Shown piece by piece: positions 46,101 to 55,271 of a stretch of 64,000 bases of DNA. Positions within the stretch are counted from its first letter, which is position 1. Each line of letters begins with the position of its first letter. The notes beneath the pieces were generated by a model, which searched no databases, was not told where the DNA came from, and saw only the letters and a list, made by a program, of their open reading frames with translations. The position numbers and the translations under genes are program-made. This stretch comes from Saturnia japonica (lineage: Eukaryota; Arthropoda; Insecta; Lepidoptera; Saturniidae): contig CM065308.1 of assembly GCA_033032175.1 (NCBI GenBank), positions 21,571,590 through 21,635,589 on the forward strand, given 5' to 3'.

Positions 46101-49100
46101 ATTCAATATGGCTGACTCCCAAAGATGGCGGACATGTTATTTTTTATGAACCCCCATGATAATGGTATCAAATGAAACTTAAAATTATTGAAATATTGAA
46201 TAAGTTTTTTGTAAATATTGTTTCTACACATATTTATGACATATAGTCTATGAAATACGAAATTACACATCCAGATATACATTTTTTTAGCTATGATTTT
46301 ATGTAGATGTTTTTAAGATATAATTCTACATTTTTAGACCATTCATATTCATTATTATCTCTGTACAATTTAATCTAATATTCGTGTAATATGACCCTGT
46401 CTAAAAATAATTCGAAAATGGATCAGGACCAAACCGTTGACCTCGAGGTAGAGAGGGCGTTGCCAAATGTGGCGCGGTTTATGGTTTGCGGTCATGACAA
46501 GATTACGTCACCTGCGCAAAATATTTTTCAATTAAATAATTCAAGTTGAATCTAGTGCGGTTGCCTCATTTAGCTGATGGCGACGTTTGATTCAGTTGTC
46601 ATTCCTTTAAGTTATTTAACCTTTGAAATTAAAGTATCTCGTGGTGTATTTCTGTCCTTCCTTTCACCTATAACTTGGTAGTCTTCAAGAGAAGAGTGAA
46701 TAGGCATTTTATAGGTAAGCGTGATCCATCGTCGACCTCATGTTCATTTAGCATCAGGAGAGTTCGAAGCTAAGCGCATAGCTTTACTGTATAAAAAAGT
46801 TGAAAATTTGTTTGATTTTTTTAATAGAATATCTTGATATCTGAGCGACCGGATTGAGCATTGCTCAGACAAAACAAGACTTAAACTAGAGGAATATTAT
46901 TACAGGCGCTGTTGGCGATAGTGGCGTGCGCCCACGCGCAGTACGCAGACGAGCGCGCACCTCGGTACATCGCTTCGGAGCCGAAAACCACCCCCGTGCC
47001 AATACTTAAGCAGATCAACAGGTACTTTTATTTAATTAATAGCAACCTGTAACAATCCCTCTTTTCAACTTTATAAAAACTTATAGGTTTACGTCCGTTT
47101 TCAATAACTTATCATAATAGCTTGGATTGATAAGAGGGAAGCCGATATCTGTCTTAATTTAAAGATAGTACTTATTACAAATATGTACTAATTCGGGAAA
47201 ACGGCCGTTAATCACCTGACGATCAGTAACGTTTTGCCAAATGTCAGTCAAGATAATGTCTACACTATTTTCCAAAGTTTTTTTTAAAAAATAACACGGT
47301 AAATTGACTGTATTGTCCCTGATAGTAAGCATAGTACAATCCTGACACAACGGCGGCCACCGAGAGATTGTAATCCATCGACGGTAGCTACTGTCATGTC
47401 GGCCTGCAATAATTTAACTGGATACGCGACACGCAAAAGCGAGTCACTATGACGGACTTATAACCACATGCATGGTGGTCGCGACCCAGACGAGCTATAC
47501 AGCCGTACCTCCCCGCAAAGTAGTGTAACAACGCAATATCTCTCTTAATTCTACAACAAAATTATTTTTTCTATCATCATTTGAAAGCTTATCATTCCCA
47601 ATATTGACAAAAAAGAATTCATTAAGAATACCATAAACCGAGCTAAATTCAACAATCATGTAGGAGGCGTAGTCTATTAAAAATCTATTTAATTATCGTG
47701 ACAACCATTAGATTGCTTACAATAAACTATCTTAAATATTTTTTATTTTATTTTATTTTAATATTTTAAGAAAACTTACAGCTAAGTACTTATTTAAGTT
47801 ACATGTATAAATTAATGAAGGCCATTTACAACTTCTCACATATATTTAAGTAGGTACTTATATATAAATAAAAAAATAAAGTAGGCGGAAGAACACAAAA
47901 ATATTAACAAAAGAAAAAAGAATTCAAAAGAGCTTTCAACTTCTGCACAGTTGTATCAAATATATCAACGTCCAAATCACTAACCAATTTATTCATACTG
48001 CTGCTTACTCGAATCAAATAGGAATTTTGTCTGTAGGTAGTTCTAACAATAGGACTATAAAGTATGTTAGGGTTTCTAAAAGATGCTGCCGGTACACGTA
48101 GGTTAATTTTGCTCAGTATCTTCGAACAGTCAATTCGCGCAATCATTCTGTATTCACTGTTTAGTGATAATATAACAATTGTTCAAACATTCGTATACTC
48201 GCTGTACTGTGTATCCTTTTACGACATCGGGTTCTTTGAACGATTCTTGAAGAGACATTACTGGAGGCCGCATGACGGCGACTGCTGATGGAATTTATGA
48301 CCGGCGTTCATCATTGTTCGTCATTATATACTGTGCATTCATTTTCTCCACAATTATAAAAAAAATCAATTTCTTCTCACAGTCACATATTAATAATTGA
48401 GTTGAATTCGTTTTTTTTATATACCATGATTTAACAAATGCTAAAAAGGTATATAAAAAATATTAAAAAACAAACAAAAAACCCAAAGCCACAAAAAAAA
48501 TCACTAGACTAAAAAAATATTTTTCTATTCTTGCTTTTTATTTTATTACCAGAATTTGTAATTAAATATATATAGACTATCTCACTCCCACAATGAAGAC
48601 GAATCTATCGACACCTCGTATGCCAAAATTTATCAAGCCGTTTAGGCTGCAGAGCATTCCAACCTTAACCTAACCTTAATACCCTTCTTAACCTTAATAC
48701 CTTAATAACCTTCCTATTTGTCCACCTTTAAAAAATCTTGCAAAATTGTCTTACCGCTATCCTATAGGAATTTTTTCCCTTAGTGTCCAGCAGGTGTCAG
48801 CAGCAGGGTCTTTCTTGACACCCTTTGAACCTCCGATATCACATACTACTAATACAATGACTAATACAAAACATTTTATAGGCACAATGAAGATGGCTCA
48901 TACACGTATGGTTACGAAGCGGCGGACGGCTCCTTCAAGATCGAAACCAAGTCACCGATTGGAGAAGTTAAGGGGAAATACGGCTACAAGGATGACACTG
49001 GCAAGGTATGATCAGTATGCTATCATAAGAATTGCTAAACATAAGTACAAGTATTGTGGCACATTGCTCGTAGAACAGATGGTCGATGGGTTAAAGAGTT

Positions 49101-52100
49101 CTCGAGTGGCAGCCACGTAGCGGAAGACGCAACGTAGACAGACGCGCCACAAGGTGGACTGACGACCTGGTGAAAGGTTGCGGAAGCCCGCTGGAAGCAT
49201 AACAGCGCAGGACCGGTCATTATGGCGATTATTGGGGAAAGTCTACGTCCAGACTTTCGGCAGATAATCATAACTAGCGATCGCCCTAAGGTCGAAAATC
49301 GATCAGAGACTTTTTGATCATAGACTATTTTCTGTTTGACATTTACAGTATTCATACACAATTAATATTATCTACAACACTTGCTGTCACTTTTCGTTGA
49401 GTGACAATATCAATATTTAGAGCGGTCTAAGTTCAATGGCACTGGTCGTTTTAGGATTCGCAGTATTAATTTATTTTATTTAATATATTAGTAATAGATA
49501 TTATGGATAAATTTTAGCTTTCTGTATTCCTTCTCCATATAAACTTTAACCATGCCAAAACTCACAGTCTTACGTGCACGCAATACCCTTAAAAAGGTAC
49601 CGAAAGCTTTTGCTTCACGTATTAATATATAGATGATATAAAATGGCCGAAATTTTAACTAAAATCTCGAAATTTGATGTCTTTCAATTGAATCTTTTTC
49701 CACTCACCTCTTTAGTTTATTCGATTGAGTTTTATATTATATAAAGTCTTTACTAGATCAATTGATTGGTAGATTGCAGAATTGCTCAAAACTTTGCCAA
49801 TGCAAAACGACTAATATTTTTATCCTGTTCGTTCCAGTTGAGAGTGGTAGAGTACGGCGCTAATAAGTTCGGATTCCAACCGGCCGGTGAGGGTATCACG
49901 GTAGCTCCCCCTACTCTAGTGGACGAGTCCGCCAGGGATGAAGGCAAGACACAGGTAATTGTTTATTGTTGTATGTCCTATTGATATAAAGCGTGATCAA
50001 AGAATAGATATAAAATAAATTAAAAAGTTTATTTTTCACAAAAGGAAAAGGACAAAACACCAACTAATATTAACAACCTAACATATGTTAGGTTATATAG
50101 GAATATATATTCCAAGAAAGTTTAATCGAAACCATTTATGTGATCCTTAAATAATAATAATCGTATATATACAATCAATAAAATTGAAGTGTCTGTTTAT
50201 AATGTCAAAATAACAGCTTTTTTACTAAATGTTTATGAAAGTATATACGATACCTATATCAAAAAACATTTTTTTTTTTCTGCCTGGCTGTTTGTTCTGA
50301 GTAATCTCCGAAACGGCTTGAACGATTTTGACGGGACTTTCACTGGAAGATAGCTGATATTAAAAGGTTTAGCTTAGGCTAATTTTATTGTAGAAAAGGA
50401 AGTAGGGAATCGCGCAGATAAAAAATCTGGTCATGATAAATTAATTCGAGCGCTTAAATGGCTTACGCTGAGTAAACCACAAGAGTTATATCAAATCAAT
50501 TTAGTTCATAATTGTAGACATTAAAAAGACCTACAAAAAAGTCAACGAGAGCATGTGTCTATATTTTAAGAATCACCAACAATAACCATTTTTGTCTTTA
50601 AAATAACCGAGAGAGGGATATGCAAGATTCGCGTGTTCCCGATCGATGACATTGTTTAATCCACGTCAGCGAAGCTGCGGGTAAATCTAGTATTTAATAA
50701 ATTCAATAATTTTACAGCATGGCGGTCGTTCCCAATATCGTGGCCAGGCGCCCGTACAATCGGGAGACTATGATTACGATGAGCCAGCGCCCGCACCTCA
50801 GCCGCGTCCGCGACCGCAACCGCAGCCGCAGTACCGTCCAGCACCCACCGCACCGCCTCGCCCGCCTCCCCCGCCACCGCAACCCCAATACCGTCCAACA
50901 CCGCAACCGCAGTACCAACCCGCACCGCAACAGCAGTACCGACAGCCGCCGCAGCAGCCGCAGTACCGGCCACCGCCTCAGCAGTCTGCCCCTGTACCTC
51001 CTAAGGTAAATAAATATACACTATTATTGTAGCTATCATTTAAAATCACCCAACTTACACGATTGGTGACCAAACAATATCCGTGTAAGTCGAATTCGCG
51101 TAACTTGATACATTTTTGCATACAAATTGATATAAATGATATTTAATTGGGACCGGAGATTAAAGAAATTTAAGGCAAAATAATTTTGACATAGAAATAA
51201 AGGTTCAAATAACATTTAGCAGAGTCGCTTGAGATGCGTAAAAAAACTTTTTTCTCGGATGCAGAATATTCTCTTTTTATACTAAAATTGTATATTCCCT
51301 GTTTTGTTTTTCTAAAATTTTAGATTGCTACAACCATTTTAAGTTTCAAAAATCGCGTAAATCCGAATTAACGCAAGGTCCGTAACGACGTATTAAGGGA
51401 TTACTTATCTCACTGGTTTATACGCGTCAATATAAATCTTAGTAACTAATTAACTTCTTTTTTTTTCAGTAAAGTCCAAGTTGTCAACACTTATATCCTA
51501 TAAATTTTTGTATATCTGTACTGTACCATCGTAGCTCCCAAACGTCTGAATCGATTTTTTATTAGTTTTTTTTTTTGTATATGTGGTGACTTGATCGAAA
51601 GTGTTCTTAGCTATCAATCAAGAAAATCCGTTCAGCCCTTGGAATATTATCAGTTTTTCCTAACTGATAAATGAATTTGAGCATCGTCCATCGGTCTGAT
51701 CGAGTTGATATTTGGTATTCGGTTACTTCAATGATATTAGAACCTGAAGTAGTGGTCGTAAACGCGACTGCTATGCTCGAAGTTCTGGGTTTGATTCTCC
51801 AAGTCGAGCAAAGTGTTATTGGATTTTTCTATGAAATTCTCTGTAGCAGCTCGAAGTTTGGCTTTATGCCCGATTGAAGGAAATAGGCTCGCCCCCTATT
51901 ACATGGGACCTCAAAACATACGCGGTGAACTGTGGGTGTGCATTAGTATACCTCTGCCTAACCCTTCGGGGATACAGGCGTGATGGTATGTTATTTTATG
52001 TTATCTTGACCTAAAGCTTCAATGTCATATGGAATCTACAGTATTCCTAACTTCAGCAACTTAAATGTCGTATTTTGGCTCATTAGAATGGTCTTAATGA

Positions 52101-52503
52101 ATAGGTTACTTGTGTCGGGGATTTTTAAAATTATCAGGTTACCTTGTTTTGTTTCGAAAGAATATTAATTAAACTTAAGTTTAGAAACTATACATTTAAC
52201 TTCCTCTTCCAGCCTCAATTCTTCTCCGGTGCCGCTCCATCTCCATCAGAGGACAATTTCTTCAACCCTGAGCCTGCTTCACGACAATACAAGCCTAAGC
52301 AGGAGTTCCAGCCATCGCCGCAGTTCCAGCAGTTCTCAGGCACCCAAGACTTCGCCCCTTCACCTCCCCAACCCCGCTACACACAGAACCAGGTCCCGCA
52401 GCAAAGGAACACACACTCTATGCTCGATCAACTGCTGAAAGAATACTCTCTGCCGCAGGGTGGAGCCGCCCCACTCCATGACATCAGTTTCGGATCCTAC
52501 TAG
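37112..52503 (+). CDS. gene B: cuticular protein with RR chitin-binding domain, 318 aa, six coding exons
   Basis: Exons: 37112-37132, 46906-47021, 48882-49005, 49838-49954, 50718-51005, 52213-52503. All introns are GT-AG and the phases (0, 2, 0, 0, 0) keep one frame. The start is the ATG 44 bp after a TATA box. Protein: signal peptide 1-18 (MTPLARLALLAIVACAHA, cut before Gln), linker with PVPILKQIN, RR domain about residues 47-107 (EDGSYTYGYEAADGSFKIET to GANKFGFQPAGEG), a Pro/Gln/Tyr-rich stretch 127-222 with five QYRP-like repeats, and a C-terminal segment MLDQLLKEYSLPQGG, ending HDISFGSY. As a secreted protein it should bind chitin in the exoskeleton. The 9.8-kb first intron is packed with repeats. 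It is a likely paralog of gene A; Drosophila Cpr97Ea/Eb come to mind as relatives, from memory only. Confidence 0.9.
37229..37402. promoter_or_regulatory. two palindromic GCTGTRATGTGCACATTA sites
   Basis: The 18-mer occurs at about 37230-37247 and 37385-37402, differing at one base and 155 bp apart, starting about 100 bp into the first intron of gene B. Each centres on the palindrome ATGTGCACAT. This looks like a duplicated protein-binding site; no factor is proposed with confidence. Confidence 0.4.
37403..38499. other. intron 1 of gene B, apparently unique sequence
   Basis: No repeat family or exon recognised. 37790-37840 contains TGACGTCA-like GTGACGTCATAG, a CREB-type site by sequence. 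Confidence 0.35.
38500..38720 (+). repeat. repeat family 4
   Basis: GGATATTCAAGCAAAATTTC, CTCAAGAGTGGTCCTATTTT and CATCAACTTCGAAGATACAC in family order, diverged. Confidence 0.55.
39498..39640 (-). repeat. SINE-like family 2, internally deleted
   Basis: CCACAATATCTCGTGATGTT to CAGCTGCCGGAACAAACC, then a jump from GGTGCT to CGAATCCCGTCATAG, so most of the body is missing. Confidence 0.55.
39699..39772. repeat. short stem-loop
   Basis: ATGTATAAGGGCCAA (39699-39713) pairs with TTGGCCCTTGTACAT (39758-39772) at 14 of 15 positions, with a 44-bp loop. It may be the end pair of a tiny MITE. Confidence 0.6.
40333..40597 (-). mobile_element. SINE-1 copy with a small internal duplication
   Basis: Full copy on the minus strand. 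GGACTTCGA is duplicated between the B box and the A box, which should disturb the promoter spacing. Confidence 0.8.
40700..40935 (+). repeat. interspersed repeat family 8
   Basis: The core AAGACGAATCTAACGACACC and ATCAAGCCGTTTAGGCTACA recurs at 48420-48665. An AAAAACCCGACTGCAACAAA stretch starts it. Confidence 0.55.
40936..42846. other. intron 1 of gene B; GC-rich block at 42320-42480
   Basis: No exon found. 42320-42480 (GAGAGCGGCGCGACACGACA, CCACCTCCCACCGTACCGCG) is strikingly GC- and CpG-rich for the window, not repeated here, and has no ORF, so a regulatory role is possible. A weak family 7 relative is near 41270-41385. Confidence 0.35.
42847..43275 (-). mobile_element. LINE family A, 3' end
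   Basis: Minus-strand copy: starts at a (TCAAAA)n tail, then CCCTAAGAAAACACTTATGA, GAGAAGAACCGG and the reverse-transcriptase remnant complement up to CTAATTTATCTC. Confidence 0.75.
43925..44085 (+). mobile_element. LINE family C ORF2 C-terminal relic
   Basis: GAGTTCTCGAGTGGCGATCG and CCACAAGGTGGACCGACGAA correspond to the VLEWR and RRPTRWTDDL-type end of a lepidopteran LINE. The same relic is at 49075-49260. Confidence 0.6.
44130..44720 (+). pseudogene. LINE family B reverse-transcriptase relic
   Basis: Frames give LELLGVQLTSDLNFG and ARRAAKKCG; shifted frames give YLWDGSAKYQLAALDSIERR-like sequence and the CTTGGGAGTCTTCAAGCGAA (LGVFKRRVN) end. Many stops and frameshifts. Flanked by families C and A, so this part of the gene B intron is a LINE graveyard. 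Confidence 0.65.
44940..45340 (+). mobile_element. LINE family A, 3' end
   Basis: GTGTTAGGTTCTATAATAAA, CCGATTTGTCGGATAATAAG, GTAGTGTTTTGACATTCACA and the tail TAAATTGAATAAATAATATT with repeated TTTTGA. Confidence 0.75.
45341..46639. other. intron 1 of gene B with two small unexplained ORFs
   Basis: A CpG-rich part (45540-45660) holds an ATG ORF of 36 codons at 45548-45658. A 52-codon ATG ORF lies at 46391-46549 (starts MTLSKNNSKMDQDQ, contains VERALPNVARFMVCGH). Neither is recognised. An A/T-only near-palindrome is at about 45801-45870. Confidence 0.35.
46640..46790 (+). mobile_element. LINE family B, 3' end
   Basis: CACCTATAACTTGGTAGTCT and AGAAGAGTGAATAGGCATTT translate as the LVVFKRRVNRHF-like end, followed by GGTAAGCGTGATCCATCGTC. 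It ends about 115 bp before gene B exon 2. Confidence 0.65.
46906..47021 (+). CDS. gene B exon 2
   Basis: Acceptor TTATTACAG, donor AG/GTACTT. It encodes ALLAIVACAHAQYADERAPR and on to ILKQIN, ending in phase 2 so that AG joins the G of exon 3 as Arg. Confidence 0.88.
47345..47500 (-). repeat. interspersed repeat family 7
   Basis: Complement of the 3960-4155 copy: CGGCCACCGAGAGATTGTAA, AAGCGAGTCACTATGACGGA and CATGCATGGTGGTCGCGACC. Confidence 0.6.
47910..48150 (-). pseudogene. LINE reverse-transcriptase C-terminal relic (family F)
   Basis: The minus-strand frame of about 80 codons contains LRVPAASFRNPNILYSPIVR and TTYRQNSYLIRVSSSMNKL, the RxPxxxTxxxxxxFxxPxxRTxYxxN style of LINE ORF2 ends. 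It ends KALLNSFFFC. Confidence 0.6.
48420..48665 (+). repeat. interspersed repeat family 8
   Basis: GAAGACGAATCTATCGACAC and ATCAAGCCGTTTAGGCTGCA as in 40700-40935. Short CCTTAATACC/AACCTTAATA repeats follow at 48660-48710. Confidence 0.55.
48882..49005 (+). CDS. gene B exon 3 (first half of RR domain)
   Basis: Acceptor TTTTATAG, donor AAG/GTATGA. It encodes HNEDGSYTYGYEAADGSF and the GKYGYKDDTGK part of the RR domain. Other frames open across this exon are shadows. Confidence 0.88.
49075..49260 (+). mobile_element. LINE family C ORF2 C-terminal relic
   Basis: GAGTTCTCGAGTGGCAGCCA, GCCACAAGGTGGACTGACGA and GACCGGTCATTATGGCGATT. It starts 70 bp after gene B exon 3. Confidence 0.6.
49838..49954 (+). 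CDS. gene B exon 4 (second half of RR domain)
   Basis: Acceptor GTTCCAG, donor CAG/GTAATT. It encodes LRVVEYGANKFGFQPAGEGI, the end of the RR consensus (Y-x-A then GF-x-P), followed by TVAPPTLVDESARD. Confidence 0.9.
50165..50690 (-). mobile_element. Lep-type repeat (family 5)
   Basis: Left ATACAATCAATAAAATTGAA, middle TCTCCGAAACGGCTTGAACG, right GAAGCTGCGGGTAAATCTAG. It ends 27 bp before gene B exon 5, so its end borders the 3' splice site. Confidence 0.7.
50718..51005 (+). CDS. gene B exon 5 (Pro/Gln/Tyr repeats)
   Basis: Acceptor TTTTACAG, donor AAG/GTAAAT. The correct frame starts CAT GGC GGT CGT and gives HGGRSQYRGQ, DYDYDEPAPAPQP, then repeated PQYRP units. It is GC-rich (CCG/CAG codons) compared with the introns. 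Confidence 0.88.
51742..51990 (+). mobile_element. SINE-1 copy in gene B intron 5
   Basis: The head is truncated at CCTGAAGTAGTGGTCGTAAA; B box GGGTTTGATTCTCCAAGTCG; tail CCCTTCGGGGATACAGGCGT, then TATGTTATTTTATGTTATC. Confidence 0.82.
52213..52503 (+). CDS. gene B exon 6 (C-terminus, TAG stop)
   Basis: Acceptor CTCTTCCAG. It encodes PQFFSGAAPSPSEDNFF, more Phe/Gln/Pro-rich sequence and the distinct end MLDQLLKEYSLP with HDISFGSY. The upstream open frame to 52144 is intron. Confidence 0.9.
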   Translation, partial: PQFFSGAAPSPSEDNFFNPEPASRQYKPKQEFQPSPQFQQFSGTQDFAPSPPQPRYTQNQVPQQRNTHSMLDQLLKEYSLPQGGAAPLHDISFGSY

Positions 52504-52558
52504 CTTAAAAAAATCTCATTTGTAAATATATTTTAGAATATTTTTTTACGTATAAAAA

Positions 52559-52564
52559 ATTAAA
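52559..52564 (+). terminator. possible poly(A) signal of gene B
   Basis: ATTAAA 56 nt after the TAG stop, in an AT-rich stretch. It is the common variant of AATAAA. Confidence 0.35.
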
Positions 52565-52569
52565 TCAAT

Positions 52570-53344
52570 TCGTTTTAGGTATCGTTGTATGTTTTATTGT
52601 GTTATCATTCATTTAAAGATCCTCATTTGTCTAATACAGAAGAATCACAAAAAACAAACCTATATGGTTCTCTGCGTCCCATGGAACTACAGTATTGAAG
52701 GGAGGTCGGAATGGATATTGGACAGAGTTAGGTATATTTGTTGTAAATACATAACCGTATGAACGCTGTATAATATTATATATATGTAGCTGCAAAACAA
52801 TTTAACTATAATTTCCAAGTACTTCTGCAACTTACTGATTTCCCAAAATCAAACTCCGTTTTCGCATAGTTTTTCTTTATTGTTTAGGTCACTGTATAAA
52901 TGTCATTTAAGATTAACTCCCTACTATTTTTCTAATCTTAAAACATCGCAGCATCATTTTAACGAGATGGCTATCATGTTAGGTATATCCTGGGAGGTTT
53001 CATGGCTACTCTAAATACATATATATATATATAGTTAATATTGAACCCACTTCACTTGTGTACAATAGCCAAACTAACACACAAAATGCCACTAATAAAA
53101 AACAATAAATGGTCAAATAATGCATATTATATAAAAATATCTAACTATATAATGACAAACTGAGATGCCGTCAAAAGATCCTCATATAGTTTAGTGCTTA
53201 CAGAACTGCATTAATGGTACTTATTGAATACAAAAATTATATAGTTTGGTTGGCACACACGTACAACGTTTATAGCCGATTGCTTTGTATAATTGGATTA
53301 AAAAAGAATTCAAATGTAAACAAAGCTTTGCGAAAGCATCGCTT
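52570..53344. other. between genes B and C, no feature
   Basis: AT-rich sequence with an (AT)n run at 53017-53033. It may include the gene B 3' UTR. Confidence 0.35.
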
Positions 53345-53515
53345 TTAACCGACTTCAAAAAAAGGAGGTGGCTCTCAATAATTCGTAGGGGGTGTCTCAA
53401 GGGAGGTCTCATTTTAAATTAATTGGTATTGTTCCTTCGACTTCGAAGATACGCCAGGGATCTCCTAAGAACCCTTAAGGTTGTTTTTTTTTTTGTTAAA
53501 AATTGTCTTGTCATT
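53345..53515 (+). repeat. repeat family 4, truncated
   Basis: TTAACCGACTTCAAAAAAAG, GTGTCTCAAGGGAGGTCTCA and CCTTCGACTTCGAAGATACG. The middle of the family is deleted. Confidence 0.6.
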
Positions 53516-54179
53516 GCATCCCTCAGTAATTTCGCTAATGTTAGAAAAGACACTTAATCTGTACCGCGCCTTTTATTTTAAATTTTAATAAGTACATAAA
53601 CTTACGACATTTCACTCTATATTATGTAATATTGGTGGCATTTTGCATGATATAATAGTTTGATTATTTTGCACAAGTGGCTTATAAATAAATAACACAA
53701 AACACAAAAACTAAGGACAATAAATTTAACAAGAGTACACAGTTAGGCTTATAGGAATATCAAGTGCATATACCATTATGTACATAATGCCGAGTTAGTA
53801 CTTTAAAAAATCATGAAGCTAACAAAAGCATATAAGTAAAAAAACTGTTTAAATGTAAGTACATAATAGTGCCGTGAGAGTATATGTCATTGTTTATTCA
53901 TATGTATGGGAACAATCGCTTGTAACACCGAACGTGTTTTGCACTCCCATGCAATTGCATAATGCTGCACATATAATAATTGCGTTTGTAAGTTGTTTTT
54001 TTAATCCAAACTAGTCCAAATGACGTCGCAGCGTCAGATGACAAGTAAGATTTCTATGGTAAGACTACCAGAGCGATAACCATTTGGTACCAGAATAACT
54101 AAACTTAATATCAGTCAAGGAGGAGCCACTCCAGACACTAAACCAGCGTTATATGTTTGAATTAAATTAAAAAATTTAA

Positions 54180-54470
54180 ATCAAAATTTCTTTATTTATT
54201 TTAATCCCCACAAAAGCCTTTAGGAACTCATGAAATCATCCCAGTCATCGATAGGGGATTGCAAAAAACTCGGTCAGGTTTTTATTTAAATTTAGTGGAT
54301 GTACATAATAGAGTCACTTCCAAACATCACTATCAATCACGTAATGATCCACACTATAATACCTTTTGACAGTAAAACCTGCTTGTTATATGGTCCCTGA
54401 TCATATTGTCCGGCAAATATTTAATGTGCTTAGGGATCTAATTATAAAACCTAAAACAATTATACAACTA
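54180..54470 (-). mobile_element. LINE family A, 3' end
   Basis: Minus-strand copy: AAGCCTTTAGGAACTCATGA, ATCACGTAATGATCCACACT, CCTTTTGACAGTAAAACCTG. It lies between the convergent genes B and C. Confidence 0.7.
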
Positions 54471-55271
54471 TCGCGAACAAACAGTAAATTGTAATAAATT
54501 GTGAACCTTTTCATTAATAAATCATTAAAAGTTTTTTCATACATCAAAACTAAAGTTCTAATTTAAATGTTACCAAAACTACATTTACAACAATGAGAGA
54601 CTTTATTAGCAGATGTCTTTTTATTGCTTGCTGCTCACCCCTTTAATTGGCTTTAATTGGCTGGTGTAAGAGTCGCAGCCGTGAAGGTCTCCGATTGTAC
54701 AACGCTGACACAACTTATTGTATACCCACGGGTGCAACGTTTTGGGAACCGACCTTGAGATATATCACAATGCATACACAATGTTATAATTACTAAGCAA
54801 ACAAAACTATTTGCTAACCGATTATTACATTTAAAATATTTTAGTTTATTTTTAAATGACACTGGCAAATTGTGGGATTACAAAAACTAAATACATCAAG
54901 CATAAAAGAACATAATTAAGAAGTTACAATAAGTTTATTCCAAACATCTCTAAAGGTATTCTAATACCGACAATTCTATTTATTTAATAAGCTATAATTT
55001 ATTAATACTGCACGTGAAAATAGACAAAAATAAAATAACTTTGCAAATCATATTCTATTAAAAAAATATATTTACATTTCAGTTCGTAATAATAATTAAA
55101 TTAAAAAGTATTATCAAATAAAAATACAATAATTCAATACTTTTACACGCTTTAAAATTACTAATTTTCGGATAATTAACATGTCTCGTACCTATATTAT
55201 CCCTTAGAGTGTGGTTAATAACTCTCGCATTACTAAAAACAGTAAAAAAGAGTAATTTAAATAAAAATACC
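54471..55271. other. downstream of gene C, no gene
   Basis: Probably contains the gene C 3' UTR. TTTATT at 54934-54939 gives AATAAA on the minus strand, about 335 nt past the stop, as a possible poly(A) signal. Confidence 0.35.

Noticed and set aside
50656..50973. Frames on both strands across gene B exon 5
   Set aside because: GC-rich Pro/Gln codon repeats keep all frames open; only the frame in phase with exons 4 and 6 gives the cuticle-type sequence.
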